64,000 bases of DNA from Kordia antarctica (GTDB taxonomy: Bacteria; Bacteroidota; Bacteroidia; Flavobacteriales; Flavobacteriaceae). Position 1 is the stretch's first letter; the number at the start of each line of letters is the position of its first letter. This document shows positions 17,370 to 27,048 of this stretch, in pieces. The notes beneath the pieces are model-generated. The model saw nothing but the letters and a program-made list of their open reading frames with translations, was not told the DNA's origin and made no database searches. Location of the stretch: contig NZ_CP019288.1 in assembly GCF_009901525.1 (NCBI RefSeq), positions 3,501,501 to 3,565,500 of the forward strand, given 5' to 3'. The position numbers and the translations under genes are program-made.

Positions 17370-19268
17370 CTAATACGCACGTTCTTTATTGCCTTCATAA
17401 AAGTTAATAAAAGCACGATTTACAACACGGTTTCCGCCATCAGTTGGGTAGTTTCCTGTAAAATACCAATCTCCTAAATTATTTGGGCATGCTTTATTGA
17501 GATTTGCTACTTTTTGGAAAATCACTTTGACTTCCGCATTGACTACATCTGTTTTGATAAGTTCACTTATTTTTTCTGATATTTCTTCATCTGTAAAAGG
17601 ATCGTAAATTTCCTTTACAAAGTTCTGAACATGAATATCTTTTAAGCCTTCTTGTGCTTTACACTTGTTGTAGACTTCTTCTACTAAGTCATACTTATTT
17701 TGATCTTTTAAAAGCGATAGCGCAGCTTTAAACGCAATTAAATCTTCTATACGTGCCATATCAATTCCATAACAATCCGGGTAGCGTATTTGTGGCGCAG
17801 ATGAAACGACAACTATTTTCTTAGGATGCAAACGATCCATCATTTTAATAATACTCTTTTTCAGCGTCGTTCCACGAACAATACTATCATCAATAATCAC
17901 TAAGTTGTCTTCGGGTTGTATAACGCCATACGTAACGTCGTATACGTGTGCAACCAAATCGTCACGGCTGCTATCTTCCGTAATAAAGGTTCGTAATTTT
18001 ACATCTTTAATGGCAATTTTCTCTACACGCGGTCTTTCGGAAAGAATTTCTCGAACTTTTTCAGCAGATAAGGAACGTTGTCCGTCTAAAATTTCTTTGG
18101 TTTTACGTTCGTTTAAATACTCTTCCACAGCTTCGGTTAAACCGAAAAAAGAAGTTTCTGCTGTATTTGGGATAAAAGAAAACACCGTATTTCTAATATC
18201 ATCATCAATAGCTTTTAATACTTTGGGAAGAAGTAATTTCCCTAGCATTTTTCGCTCTTTATAGATTTCTGCGTCGCTTCCGCGAGAAAAATAAATCCGT
18301 TCAAAAGAACATGCTTTGCGTTCTAAAGGCTTTAAGATTTCTTTACTTTTAACAGTTCCATCTTTTTTGATGATTAATGCATTTCCTGGTTTAATTTCTT
18401 TTACCTGATCAAAATCTACATTAAATACTGTTTGAATCACAGGACGTTCCGAAGTAACTACAACAATTTCATCATCTTGATAGTAATACGCTGGTCTAAT
18501 TCCCGCAGGATCTCTCAAAACAAAAGAATCTCCGTGACCTAATAATCCAGCCATCGCGTAACCGCCGTCCCAATCTTTTGCAGATCTTCGCAAAATTTTC
18601 GCAATATTCAATCGTTCCGCAATTAGTGGAGACGCTTCTTGTTTATTATAACCTTCGTCTTTTAGTTTTTTATACAATTTGGCAACAGCATCATCCAAAA
18701 AGTGACCAATTTTTTCCATCACAGTCACCGTATCCGTTTTCTCTTTCGGATGCTGTCCAATAGTAATCAGGTTTTCAAAAAGATCATTTACATTGGTCAT
18801 GTTAAAGTTTCCAGCAACAATCAAATTACGATGCATCCAGTTATTTTGTCTCAAAAACGGATGTACACTTTCAATACTATTTTTACCAAAAGTTCCATAA
18901 CGTACGTGTCCTAAAAACAATTCGCCAACATATGGTAATTGCTTTTTTTGAAGCGCTACGTTTTCTTGCAATTCAGGTTTTTCGAGTATAATTTCATTAA
19001 TACGCTCGTTTATTTGCGCAAAAACATCTTGTATAGGTTGTTGATTGTTGGAACGAACTCTACTAATATAACGTTCCCCCGGATTCATATTAAGCTTAAT
19101 GCTTGCCAGTCCAGCACCATCTTGCCCTCTATTGTGTTGTTTTTCCATTAATAAGTACATTTTATTAATGCCATAAAATGCGGTACCATATTTTTCTTTA
19201 TAGTACTCTAATGGTTTTAAAAGTCGTAGGAGTGCAATTCCGCACTCGTGTTTCAAAGCGTCACTCAT
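17370..19268 (-). CDS. purF: amidophosphoribosyltransferase (PurF-like, 632 aa)
   Basis: First committed step of purine synthesis: PRPP plus glutamine to phosphoribosylamine. The N-terminal Ntn-type glutaminase starts at Cys9 (HECGIALL) after a short propeptide, with the typical HNRGQDGAG and GHVRYGTFG motifs. The phosphoribosyltransferase domain carries the PRPP loop VIIDDSIVRGTTL. At 632 residues it is longer than the usual 470-510; the extra length is mainly at the C-terminus and is common in Bacteroidota. A close paralogue with another amidation role cannot be excluded. The PfkB kinase gene lies just upstream. Confidence 0.85.
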   Translation of the reverse strand: MSDALKHECGIALLRLLKPLEYYKEKYGTAFYGINKMYLLMEKQHNRGQDGAGLASIKLNMNPGERYISRVRSNNQQPIQDVFAQINERINEIILEKPELQENVALQKKQLPYVGELFLGHVRYGTFGKNSIESVHPFLRQNNWMHRNLIVAGNFNMTNVNDLFENLITIGQHPKEKTDTVTVMEKIGHFLDDAVAKLYKKLKDEGYNKQEASPLIAERLNIAKILRRSAKDWDGGYAMAGLLGHGDSFVLRDPAGIRPAYYYQDDEIVVVTSERPVIQTVFNVDFDQVKEIKPGNALIIKKDGTVKSKEILKPLERKACSFERIYFSRGSDAEIYKERKMLGKLLLPKVLKAIDDDIRNTVFSFIPNTAETSFFGLTEAVEEYLNERKTKEILDGQRSLSAEKVREILSERPRVEKIAIKDVKLRTFITEDSSRDDLVAHVYDVTYGVIQPEDNLVIIDDSIVRGTTLKKSIIKMMDRLHPKKIVVVSSAPQIRYPDCYGIDMARIEDLIAFKAALSLLKDQNKYDLVEEVYNKCKAQEGLKDIHVQNFVKEIYDPFTDEEISEKISELIKTDVVNAEVKVIFQKVANLNKACPNNLGDWYFTGNYPTDGGNRVVNRAFINFYEGNKERAY

Positions 19269-19306
19269 TAGTGTAGTTTGTTGTGTTGTTCATACTTATT
19301 GTGACA

Positions 19307-19340
19307 AAAAAAAGCGCTCATGACTGAGCGCTTTTTTTTA
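19307..19340 (-). terminator. terminator after the PfkB kinase gene
   Basis: The stem AGCGCTCA-TGAC-TGAGCGCT is flanked by A and T runs. It separates the kinase from purF. Confidence 0.85.
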
Positions 19341-20264
19341 GTTTACTTCTATTTCGAACTGAGTCAGTTGCTTAAATTGTTTTAAGCGCTCCGTTATTTC
19401 TTCACTTGTGAGCGTTTCCATTCGTTGTGTTCCAAATTTCTCCACACAGAAGGAAGCTAAATTAGATCCGTATATAATAGCATTTTTCATACTTTCAAAC
19501 GAAATATTTTTATGCTGTGCTAAATATCCAGAAAATCCTCCTGCAAATGTATCTCCAGCTCCAGTTGGATCAAATACTTCTTCTAGTGGTAATGCTGGTG
19601 CAAAGAAAATATTTCCATCATTGAAAATCAATGCTCCGTGTTCTCCTTTTTTAATCACTACATATTTAGGACCCATTTCATGAATCTTCTGAGCAGCTTT
19701 TACTAAAGAGTATTCTTTTGATAATTGACGCGCTTCTTCATCATTAATGGTAATTACGTCTACTTTTTTAATGACTTCGATTAAATCATCCCAAGCACAA
19801 TCCATCCAAAAATTCATCGTATCTAATACAATTAACTTTGGTTTCTTGGTCATTTGATTAATCACGCTCATTTGTACGCCAGGATGTAAGTTTCCTAACA
19901 TTACAATTTCTGCATCTTTATAATTTTCAGGAACAACCGGATTAAAATCTGCCAATACATTTAACTCTGTCGCTAACGTATCTCTTGAATTCATATCATT
20001 ATGATACTTTCCACTCCAGAAGAATGTTTTTCCGCCTTTTACAACTTCAATACCAGAAATATCAATATTTCTAGCTGCTAACATATCTAAATATTCCTGC
20101 GGAAAATCTTCCCCAACAACCGATACAATAGCTGAATCTACATTAAAATTCGAAGCAGACAGTCCAATATATGTAGCTGCGCCACCTAAAATTTTATCTG
20201 TTTTTCCAAATGGCGTTTCAATAGCATCAAAAGCAACCGTTCCTACAATTAATAATTTGCTCAT
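19338..20264 (-). CDS. PfkB/ribokinase family carbohydrate or nucleoside kinase
   Basis: A 308-residue sugar or nucleoside kinase of the ribokinase superfamily. The N-terminal GGAATYIGLSASN segment and the C-terminal DPTGAGDTFAGG motif (catalytic Asp and anion hole) are clear. Position next to purF suggests a nucleoside substrate such as adenosine or inosine, but sequence alone does not decide. It has a -7 box and an unusually good purine-rich site (AGGAGA) just before the ATG, rare in this phylum. Confidence 0.82.
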   Translation of the reverse strand: MSKLLIVGTVAFDAIETPFGKTDKILGGAATYIGLSASNFNVDSAIVSVVGEDFPQEYLDMLAARNIDISGIEVVKGGKTFFWSGKYHNDMNSRDTLATELNVLADFNPVVPENYKDAEIVMLGNLHPGVQMSVINQMTKKPKLIVLDTMNFWMDCAWDDLIEVIKKVDVITINDEEARQLSKEYSLVKAAQKIHEMGPKYVVIKKGEHGALIFNDGNIFFAPALPLEEVFDPTGAGDTFAGGFSGYLAQHKNISFESMKNAIIYGSNLASFCVEKFGTQRMETLTSEEITERLKQFKQLTQFEIEVN

Positions 20265-20287
20265 TCTCCTAAATTAAATTTTTTTTG

Positions 20288-20295
20288 CAAACTTA
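20288..20295 (-). promoter_or_regulatory. -7 box of the PfkB kinase gene
   Basis: TAAGTTTG (minus strand) lies 23 bases before the ATG at 20264. Confidence 0.5.
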
Positions 20296-20373
20296 CATAA
20301 AATTTCCCCAAGAAAAATACCTTGATGCGGTAGATGTAAGTTTTGATATTCTTTTTCTAATTTTTTTTACACG

Positions 20374-20614
20374 AGTGTCCGATTAAAATTATTCAAAATG
20401 TATTAAAGTCTATTTATAATTGAAGATTAAGTGTTTTATTTTAATAACACCTTGCTTTTAAAAATAGTTTTAAAAAAATAGTAAATACTAGATGTACTTT
20501 TAAAATTATTTCTGTTTATCAATTAGTTAGAAGCAAGTCTTGGTTCTTTATTCTAACAGCGGCTTGTGCTGAGCGAAGTCGAAGTAAGCGGTCTAAAATC
20601 TCTCATCGGACACT
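20374..20614. repeat. MITE-like segment with 10-bp terminal inverted repeats
   Basis: AGTGTCCGAT at 20374-20383 is matched by its exact complement ATCGGACACT at 20605-20614. The 221 bases between encode nothing recognisable and include a CTAAAA/GCGGTCTAA repeat fragment near 20575-20600. It could be the remnant of an insertion element; no target duplication is clear. Confidence 0.35.
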
Positions 20615-20636
20615 ACTGATTTTTTTTATTCGTAAA

Positions 20637-21227
20637 CTATTCAACTTTTTCTTTTAACGCCAAAAAGTTATAATATGGCGCTCTTGTAATAGTACTATTT
20701 ACAAACCAATTTGGTAAATTCCCGCTTGGATCACCATGCATTTGATGCGTAATTTTCACCATATCACCTTGTTGCTCTAATAACCAATAGCCTTCACAGG
20801 AAGTAATACGTAAATAATCTTCTTGTTCTTCATATTGATCAGAAGCTGACATCATATCAATGCGCAACACGTTTTTTGTAATTCTTTTTATATGTAGCGA
20901 AACCACAACATCTCTGTTGCGTAATGGCCAAGGAAGATCGAGTGCCATCCAAATAAGATATTGGCTTTCTGAATGCTTTTTAAGGAGTTTACTATCGATA
21001 GCTTTATAATTCCAAACGTGTAATTGGTCGCCGTCTATGATAACATCTTTTACCTTATTCAAAGAACTTTTGACTGTCATTAGGGCTTTATATGCCTTTA
21101 TTTTGCTAGAACTAATAGATTTGGTATACACCTGAATATCATTTTTGTCCTTCTTCAATTCCCACTCTTCTTGGGCAGAAAGTGGAATACTAAATAGGAT
21201 ACTAAGAATTGCAATATAGATTTTCAT
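20637..21227 (-). CDS. START-domain lipid-binding-like protein with signal peptide
   Basis: A 196-residue exported protein. The signal peptide runs to about residue 18 (cut after PLSA), and the rest fits the START/SRPBCC fold (DIQVYTKSI, VWNYKAIDSKLLKKHSESQY, DLPWPLRNRDVVV). Such flavobacterial proteins probably bind a lipid or other hydrophobic ligand in the periplasm. It lies downstream of rnhA on the same strand. Ligand unknown. Confidence 0.8.
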   Translation of the reverse strand: MKIYIAILSILFSIPLSAQEEWELKKDKNDIQVYTKSISSSKIKAYKALMTVKSSLNKVKDVIIDGDQLHVWNYKAIDSKLLKKHSESQYLIWMALDLPWPLRNRDVVVSLHIKRITKNVLRIDMMSASDQYEEQEDYLRITSCEGYWLLEQQGDMVKITHQMHGDPSGNLPNWFVNSTITRAPYYNFLALKEKVE

Positions 21228-21290
21228 ACTTTGATATTGAGGGAATTATAAAAGTAAAAATACAAATATGATACCAAAAATGATTGTTTA

Positions 21291-21761
21291 CTATACATTG
21301 TTTTGACTTTCGAAATAAGTATCAATCTTAACTTTATCTTTTTTTGAAGCTTCAACGGCTAAAAAATCGCAACGTTCGTTCTGTATATGGTTATTATGCC
21401 CTTTTATCCATTGAAAGCGAACAATGTGTCGTCGGTAAATTTTTAAAAAGCGAATCCATAAATCTGTGTTCTTTCTTCCAGAAAACCCTTTCTTCTCCCA
21501 ACCTAACACCCATTTTTTTTCTACAGAATCTACTACATATTTCGAATCTGTAAATACTTTAGCTTCGGTATGCATGTATTTTAGTTTTTCTAAAGCAACA
21601 ATTACGGCAAGCAATTCCATACGATTGTTGGTTGTTTTTCGAAAACCTTCTGAAAATTCTTTTCGATATGATTTTCCAACCCATTCCATCACAATTCCGT
21701 AACCACCAGGTCCTGGATTTCCTCTAGAAGAACCATCGGTATATATATGTACATCTGCCAT
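21291..21761 (-). CDS. rnhA: ribonuclease HI
   Basis: A 156-residue enzyme that cuts the RNA strand of RNA-DNA hybrids. The four acidic residues of the active site are visible: Asp9 (IYTDGSSRGNPG), Glu in NNRMELLAV, Asp in FTDSKYVVDS and Asp in NERCDFLA. It begins 8 bases after the purN stop, so the two are co-transcribed. Confidence 0.95.
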   Translation of the reverse strand: MADVHIYTDGSSRGNPGPGGYGIVMEWVGKSYRKEFSEGFRKTTNNRMELLAVIVALEKLKYMHTEAKVFTDSKYVVDSVEKKWVLGWEKKGFSGRKNTDLWIRFLKIYRRHIVRFQWIKGHNNHIQNERCDFLAVEASKKDKVKIDTYFESQNNV

Positions 21762-21769
21762 TGTGTGTA

Positions 21770-22342
21770 TTAATTATTTGAAGTTAACACGTGCGCAATG
21801 ACTTCTGGAAAGTGTTTATATTCTAACTGATGAATCTTTTGTGCAACCGTTTCTGGAGTGTCAATTTCGGTTAAATTTGTCTTTGCTTGGAAAATAATCG
21901 CGCCTTCATCATAATTTTCATTGACAAAATGTATGGTAATGCCACTTTCTTTTTCTTTATTTGCAACCACAGCAGTATGTACATGTGATCCATACATGCC
22001 TTTTCCTCCATATTTTGGAAGCAAGGCAGGATGTATATTGACAACCTTGTTTGGGAACGCGGCGAGAATATGTTCAGGGAATTTCCAAAGAAATCCAGCA
22101 AGAACAATCAAATCAATATGTGCACTCTGTAACAAATTCAGAACGTCATCGCTATGATATAGCGCGGTTTTGTTAAAGCTAAAGGCACTGATTTTGTGGG
22201 TTTTAGCTCGTTCTAAAACTTTGGCATGCTGATTGTTAGTCAGAACTTGAACAACGGAAGCGGTATTTCGTTCTTGAAAATATTCAATAATATTTTCAGC
22301 ATTAGTCCCGGAACCCGAAGCAAAAATTGCAATACGCTTCAT
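21770..22342 (-). CDS. purN: phosphoribosylglycinamide formyltransferase
   Basis: A 190-residue enzyme transferring formyl from 10-formyl-tetrahydrofolate to GAR in purine synthesis. The N-terminal FASGSGTNAENI binds the phosphate, HPALLPKYGGKGMYG holds the catalytic His, and DEGAIIFQ carries the catalytic Asp. I use the ATG at 22342; an upstream start at 22378 would add a run unlike the family. Divergent from acpP, co-transcribed with rnhA. Confidence 0.95.
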   Translation of the reverse strand: MKRIAIFASGSGTNAENIIEYFQERNTASVVQVLTNNQHAKVLERAKTHKISAFSFNKTALYHSDDVLNLLQSAHIDLIVLAGFLWKFPEHILAAFPNKVVNIHPALLPKYGGKGMYGSHVHTAVVANKEKESGITIHFVNENYDEGAIIFQAKTNLTEIDTPETVAQKIHQLEYKHFPEVIAHVLTSNN

Positions 22343-22470
22343 AAAAAGAATGAAATTTAGTAACTGTTGTTTCGACAAAAAAAAGAATAATTATTAACAA
22401 AATGAAAGCAAAAGCAAATTACTTATTCTAAAATTTTAGTAAATTAGAGCACATTTATCAAACAAAATGT

Positions 22471-22499
22471 TGTTTTAAATTAAAGTTTTTTATTTTTGC
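22471..22499 (+). promoter_or_regulatory. acpP promoter
   Basis: TTG (22471-22473), an 18-base spacer and TATTTTTG (22492-22499) match the flavobacterial consensus very well, 30 bases before the acpP ATG. Confidence 0.8.
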
Positions 22500-22529
22500 A
22501 AACAATTAAATTTTAAAAACTATAAGATT

Positions 22530-22766
22530 ATGTCAGACATTGCATCAAGAGTAAAAGCGATTATCGTAGACAAATTAGGTGTGGATGAAAACGAAGTTGT
22601 ACCTGAAGGTAGCTTTACAAACGACTTAGGAGCAGATTCATTAGACACCGTTGAATTGATTATGGAATTCGAAAAAGAATTCGATATCCAAATTCCAGAT
22701 GATCAAGCAGAAAACATAGCGACCGTTGGTCAAGCTATCTCTTACATCGAAGAAGCAAAAAAGTAA
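22530..22766 (+). CDS. acpP: acyl carrier protein
   Basis: A 78-residue acidic carrier of acyl chains in fatty acid synthesis. The phosphopantetheine attachment site is Ser37 in [11 protein letters not shown]. It is followed by fabF after a hairpin that probably lets acpP be made in excess over fabF. Confidence 0.97.
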   Translation: MSDIASRVKAIIVDKLGVDENEVVPEGSFTNDLGADSLDTVELIMEFEKEFDIQIPDDQAENIATVGQAISYIEEAKK

Positions 22767-22794
22767 GGAAAGAACATTTTCATATTTAAAAGAT

Positions 22795-22829
22795 ACATTA
22801 GAATGCATATTTTTGCATTCTAATGTTTT
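22795..22829 (+). terminator. hairpin attenuator between acpP and fabF
   Basis: A perfect 13-base stem ACATTAGAATGCA/TGCATTCTAATGT is followed by four T. The loop region also contains TATTTTTG, a -7 box match, so the element could end most acpP transcripts and also serve fabF. A partial terminator is the simplest reading. Confidence 0.7.
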
Positions 22830-22872
22830 GTTAAAAGGGTTTCTTCTTAAATTTTAAACGAACGTATCAAAG

Positions 22873-24123
22873 ATGGAATTAAAGCGAGTTGTAGTTACAG
22901 GTTTGGGTGCATTAACCCCAATCGGAAATACAGTGGAAGAATATTGGAACGCGTTGCTCGCAGGTAAAAGCGGAGCCGCTCCAGTAACACATTTTGATGC
23001 AGGAAAGTTCAAAACAAAATTCGCTTGTGAATTAAAGAATTTTGAGGTAACCGATTTTATGAATCGGAAAGATGCTCGTAAAATGGATAAGTTTTCGCAG
23101 TATGCAATGGTTGCTTCAGATGAAGCTATCGCAAATTCAAAACTAGATTTAGATACAGTAAACAAATTAAGAGTAGGTGTTATTTGGGGAGCAGGAATTG
23201 GTGGTTTAGAAACTTTTCAAGAAGAAATGATAAACTTTGCCAACGGTGACGGAACTCCAAGATTTAATCCTTTCTTTATTCCAAAAATGATCTCAGATAT
23301 TGCTCCTGGAAACATTTCCATAAAATATGGATTTATGGGACCTAATTATACTACGGTATCTGCTTGCGCATCATCAGCAAACGCTATGATTGATGCTTTA
23401 AATTACATTAGATTAGGACATTGTGACGTCATTGTAACTGGTGGAAGTGAAGCTGCCGTTACTATTGCTGGAATGGGTGGATTTAACGCCATGCACGCCA
23501 TGTCAACACGTAATGATGATCCACAAAGTGCCTCCAGACCATTTGACGCAACCAGAGATGGTTTTGTACTTGGTGAAGGAGCTGGCGCTATTGTTCTTGA
23601 AGAATATGAACATGCAAAAGCAAGAGGCGCAAAAATATATGCAGAAGTTGCTGGTGGCGGATTATCTTCGGATGCCTACCATATGACTGCACCACATCCA
23701 GACGGAATAGGTGTTGTTGCAGTAATGAAAAACTGTCTTGAAAATGCTGGAATGCAACCAGAAGACGTTGATCATATCAATACACACGGAACATCAACTC
23801 CATTAGGAGATGTAGCAGAGCTAAAAGCGATTACAGAAATTTTCGGTGCGCATGCTAAAAATATAAACATAAACTCTACGAAGTCCATGACTGGACATTT
23901 ATTGGGAGCAGCCGGAGCAGTTGAAGCAATTGCCTCCATACTTGCTATTGAGCACGGAATTGTTCCACCAACAATAAATCATTCTACCGTAGATGAAAAT
24001 ATTGATCCAAGTTTAAACTTAACTTTAAATAAACCTCAAAAACGAGATGTAAAAGTTGCCCTTAGCAACACATTTGGGTTTGGAGGACATAATGCGTGTG
24101 TATTATTTAAAAAGTTAAATTAA
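22873..24123 (+). CDS. fabF: 3-oxoacyl-ACP synthase II
   Basis: A 416-residue condensing enzyme for fatty acid elongation. The triad is clear: Cys165 in TVSACASSAN, His in NTHGTSTPLGD and His in GHLLGAAGAVEA. Full family length. Conserved order acpP-fabF-rnc. Confidence 0.97.
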   Translation: MELKRVVVTGLGALTPIGNTVEEYWNALLAGKSGAAPVTHFDAGKFKTKFACELKNFEVTDFMNRKDARKMDKFSQYAMVASDEAIANSKLDLDTVNKLRVGVIWGAGIGGLETFQEEMINFANGDGTPRFNPFFIPKMISDIAPGNISIKYGFMGPNYTTVSACASSANAMIDALNYIRLGHCDVIVTGGSEAAVTIAGMGGFNAMHAMSTRNDDPQSASRPFDATRDGFVLGEGAGAIVLEEYEHAKARGAKIYAEVAGGGLSSDAYHMTAPHPDGIGVVAVMKNCLENAGMQPEDVDHINTHGTSTPLGDVAELKAITEIFGAHAKNININSTKSMTGHLLGAAGAVEAIASILAIEHGIVPPTINHSTVDENIDPSLNLTLNKPQKRDVKVALSNTFGFGGHNACVLFKKLN

Positions 24124-24129
24124 TTTAAA

Positions 24130-24864
24130 ATGAACTTCGTTCGCAAAATATTAAATTCTCGATCTAAAGAAGATGAGAATTTTTTTGCTGAACTCGAAGA
24201 CATTTTAGGATTTAAAACTCGCAAAAAGAAACTTTATAAGAAAGCTTTTACACATCGTTCTCTAAATCAGAAAGATGCGAAAGGAAATTCTGTAAACTAT
24301 GAACGCCTAGAGTTCTTAGGAGATGCGATGTTGAGTAGCGTGATTTCTGGATATCTTTTTAACGAAGTTCCATCTGGTAATGAAGGTTATTTAACCAAAA
24401 TGCGCTCTAAAATTGTGAGTCGTGAACACTTGAATGAGCTTGGACGCGATTTAAAACTGATTGATTTAGCACAATCACGGATTCCAAAAGATAATTTTGG
24501 TGAAAATATTCATGGAAACTTATTTGAAGCATTGGTTGGCGCCATATTTTTAGATAGAGGCTATAAATACTGTGATAAATTTATTCACTATCGTGTGATT
24601 TCTCCATATGTAGATATTGAACGTTTGGAAGGAAAAGTGATCAGTTATAAAAGTTTACTTATTGAATGGTGTCAAAAAGAAAAGAAAAACTTCAAATTTG
24701 ATGTATATGACGATACTGGAAATGACGAATTAAAGCATTTTGCAGTAAAGCTTTTTATTGATAATAGAGTTGCAGGAAAAGCACGTGCAACTTCCAAAAA
24801 GAAAGCAGAAGAAAAAGCATCAAAACGTGCTTATTTTGCCTTTCAAAAACAAATTTCAGAATAA
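24130..24864 (+). CDS. rnc: ribonuclease III
   Basis: A 244-residue double-strand RNA endonuclease for rRNA and mRNA processing. The signature ERLEFLGDAML holds the metal-binding acids, and LFEALVGAIFLD the second set. A double-strand RNA-binding domain covers about residues 170-242 (SYKSLLIEWCQK, ATSKKKAEEKASKRA). It begins 6 bases after fabF. Confidence 0.97.
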   Translation: MNFVRKILNSRSKEDENFFAELEDILGFKTRKKKLYKKAFTHRSLNQKDAKGNSVNYERLEFLGDAMLSSVISGYLFNEVPSGNEGYLTKMRSKIVSREHLNELGRDLKLIDLAQSRIPKDNFGENIHGNLFEALVGAIFLDRGYKYCDKFIHYRVISPYVDIERLEGKVISYKSLLIEWCQKEKKNFKFDVYDDTGNDELKHFAVKLFIDNRVAGKARATSKKKAEEKASKRAYFAFQKQISE

Positions 24865-25024
24865 ATTTAGGATACATTTTTCGCATTCAAATACGATTTT
24901 CACAAATTTCCGTACAGATTTTACGATTTCAAAAAAAGAATGCATCAGCTACAACGTTTTCGTTGCGGTATCTTTAGAATCATTACTAAAATTTAACTAT
25001 TATCTAGTCATTAAATTATATATT

Positions 25025-25032
25025 TACATTTG
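25025..25032 (+). promoter_or_regulatory. -7 box of the IPExxxVDY-pyk unit
   Basis: TACATTTG lies 15 bases before the ATG at 25048. The alternative start at 25030 falls inside it. Confidence 0.55.
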
Positions 25033-25047
25033 TTAATAGTAAGATTT

Positions 25048-25533
25048 ATGGCAATTCATAAACTCTTTGAGGATGATTTTGAAGAAGATAACTATACGCT
25101 GATAGCAATTCATTGCTCAACAGAAGATTATCGATTAGCGTATTTATTGAACACCAATCTCAATCTGAAATTAGCACGAAAACGGGAAGATTTAGACTAT
25201 AATTATCTGGAAGCTTCTTTTTCGATATACGAATGGGACGATGAAGAAAATTTTGTGACATGGAATCTGGTAGCAAACACCAGTAAAAAAGAAGTGGAAC
25301 AAATGGCAAGTGCAGGATCATTATTTTCTGATCAAAAAGGCAAGCGAACCATCTCTAAATATTTGATTCCTGAACAAAAAAGAGTAGATTATTTCATTAA
25401 AATATCTAGCGAAAGCTATTTAAAATCTTCCAAAATTATAGTATCTAAAGTAAACGCAATTGCTGAAGTAATTACAGCATATATTGTGGACCCAAATCAA
25501 CTAAAATCTAAGAACAATTTAATTTTTGAGTAA
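25048..25533 (+). CDS. IPExxxVDY family protein
   Basis: A 161-residue protein of unknown function, named for the motif IPEQKRVDY seen near residue 110. It is known only from Bacteroidota and regularly precedes pyk, as here, where its TAA overlaps the pyk ATG by one base (TAATG), so translation is coupled. I chose the ATG at 25048 since the earlier codon lies in the promoter box. A regulatory or chaperone role for pyruvate kinase is speculation. Confidence 0.88.
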   Translation: MAIHKLFEDDFEEDNYTLIAIHCSTEDYRLAYLLNTNLNLKLARKREDLDYNYLEASFSIYEWDDEENFVTWNLVANTSKKEVEQMASAGSLFSDQKGKRTISKYLIPEQKRVDYFIKISSESYLKSSKIIVSKVNAIAEVITAYIVDPNQLKSKNNLIFE

Positions 25534-26963
25534 TGCCGAAAAGAAAAAAGACGAAAATAGTAGCGACTTTAGGACCTGCAACAGGAACGAAGGAAATCCT
25601 TAAAAAAATGATAGAGCAAGGAGTAGATGTATTTCGCATCAACTTTTCGCATGCCGATTATGAAGACGTAAAAGAGCGAATTAAAATGATTCGCGAATTA
25701 AGTAAAGAATTTGGATACAATACGTCCATATTAGCCGATTTGCAAGGTCCAAAACTAAGAGTTGGAGTGATGGCAGAAGATGTAATTGTAGAACCAGGAG
25801 ACGAAATTACATTCTGCACGGGAAAAGAATTCAAAGGCACTTCCAAAAAGGTGTATATGAACTATCAAAATTTCCCAAGAGATGTAAAAGCAGGTGAACG
25901 CATTTTACTTGATGATGGAAAATTGATGTTTGAAGTGATTGCTACCGATGGAAAAAAAGAAGTTAAAACCAAAGTAATTCAAGGCGGACCTTTAAAATCT
26001 AAAAAAGGAGTTAATCTTCCAAATACAGCGATTTCATTACCAGCATTAACGGAAAAAGATATAAATGACGCTATTTTTGCTATTGGGCAAGAAGTAGATT
26101 GGTTGGCACTTTCATTTGTGCGTAATAGCCAAGATTTAATAGACTTACAAGCAATTATCAATGAGCATTCGGAACATAAAATTCCGATCATAGCCAAAAT
26201 TGAAAAACCAGAAGCCGTAGCAAATATTGATAAAATTGTCGCTTATTGTGATGGTTTAATGGTTGCTCGTGGCGATTTAGGAGTAGAAGTTCCTGCGGAA
26301 GAAGTTCCACTAATTCAAAAGCAATTGGTATTACGCGCCAAAAAAGCGAGAATTCCAGTAATCATTGCCACACAAATGATGGAAACAATGATTACGAGTC
26401 TTACGCCAACAAGAGCGGAAGTAAATGACGTTGCAAACTCTGTAATGGATGGCGCTGATGCGGTCATGTTATCAGGAGAAACTTCGGTTGGGAAATATCC
26501 AGTACAAGTAATTGAGCAAATGACGAAAATTATCAGAAGTGTTGAAGATTCGCCATTAATCACGGTGCCACATTCGCCACCGCATATTCGTACCAAGCGT
26601 TACATTACAAAATCAATATGTTACCACGCTTCACATATGGCAAATGAAATTAAAGCAAAAGCAATTTGTACACTGACAAACAGTGGATATACAGCTTTTC
26701 AGATTTCTGCTTGGCGACCAGATTCAGACATTTTAGTATTTACATCAAACTACAGAATACTTTCACAATTAAACCTACTTTGGGGCGTAAAAGCATTTTT
26801 CTATGACAAATTTGTAAGTACAGATGATACCGTAGAAGACGTAAATAGAATTGCCAAAGAAAAAGGATTTGTGAAGAAAAACGACATGCTTATTAACTTA
26901 GCAGCTATGCCAATTACAGACAAAGGAATGGTAAATACACTTCGTGTTTCGCTGATAGAATAA
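25533..26963 (+). CDS. pyk: pyruvate kinase
   Basis: A 476-residue glycolytic enzyme making pyruvate and ATP from phosphoenolpyruvate. FRINFSHADYEDV near the N-terminus, the catalytic Lys in IAKIEKPEAV and MVARGDLGVEVP are all present, followed by the C-terminal regulatory domain. Translationally coupled to the IPExxxVDY gene. Confidence 0.97.
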   Translation: MPKRKKTKIVATLGPATGTKEILKKMIEQGVDVFRINFSHADYEDVKERIKMIRELSKEFGYNTSILADLQGPKLRVGVMAEDVIVEPGDEITFCTGKEFKGTSKKVYMNYQNFPRDVKAGERILLDDGKLMFEVIATDGKKEVKTKVIQGGPLKSKKGVNLPNTAISLPALTEKDINDAIFAIGQEVDWLALSFVRNSQDLIDLQAIINEHSEHKIPIIAKIEKPEAVANIDKIVAYCDGLMVARGDLGVEVPAEEVPLIQKQLVLRAKKARIPVIIATQMMETMITSLTPTRAEVNDVANSVMDGADAVMLSGETSVGKYPVQVIEQMTKIIRSVEDSPLITVPHSPPHIRTKRYITKSICYHASHMANEIKAKAICTLTNSGYTAFQISAWRPDSDILVFTSNYRILSQLNLLWGVKAFFYDKFVSTDDTVEDVNRIAKEKGFVKKNDMLINLAAMPITDKGMVNTLRVSLIE

Positions 26964-26984
26964 AAAATTAATATATTGCATCAT

Positions 26985-27028
26985 ATGCTTCGATTTACAT
27001 GTTAAAGTGTGTATCGAAGCATTTTTTA
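26985..27028 (+). terminator. terminator after pyk
   Basis: The stem ATGCTTCGAT/ATCGAAGCAT with an 18-base loop is followed by six T. Confidence 0.8.
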
Positions 27029-27048
27029 TTTAATAAATATCAAAATAC

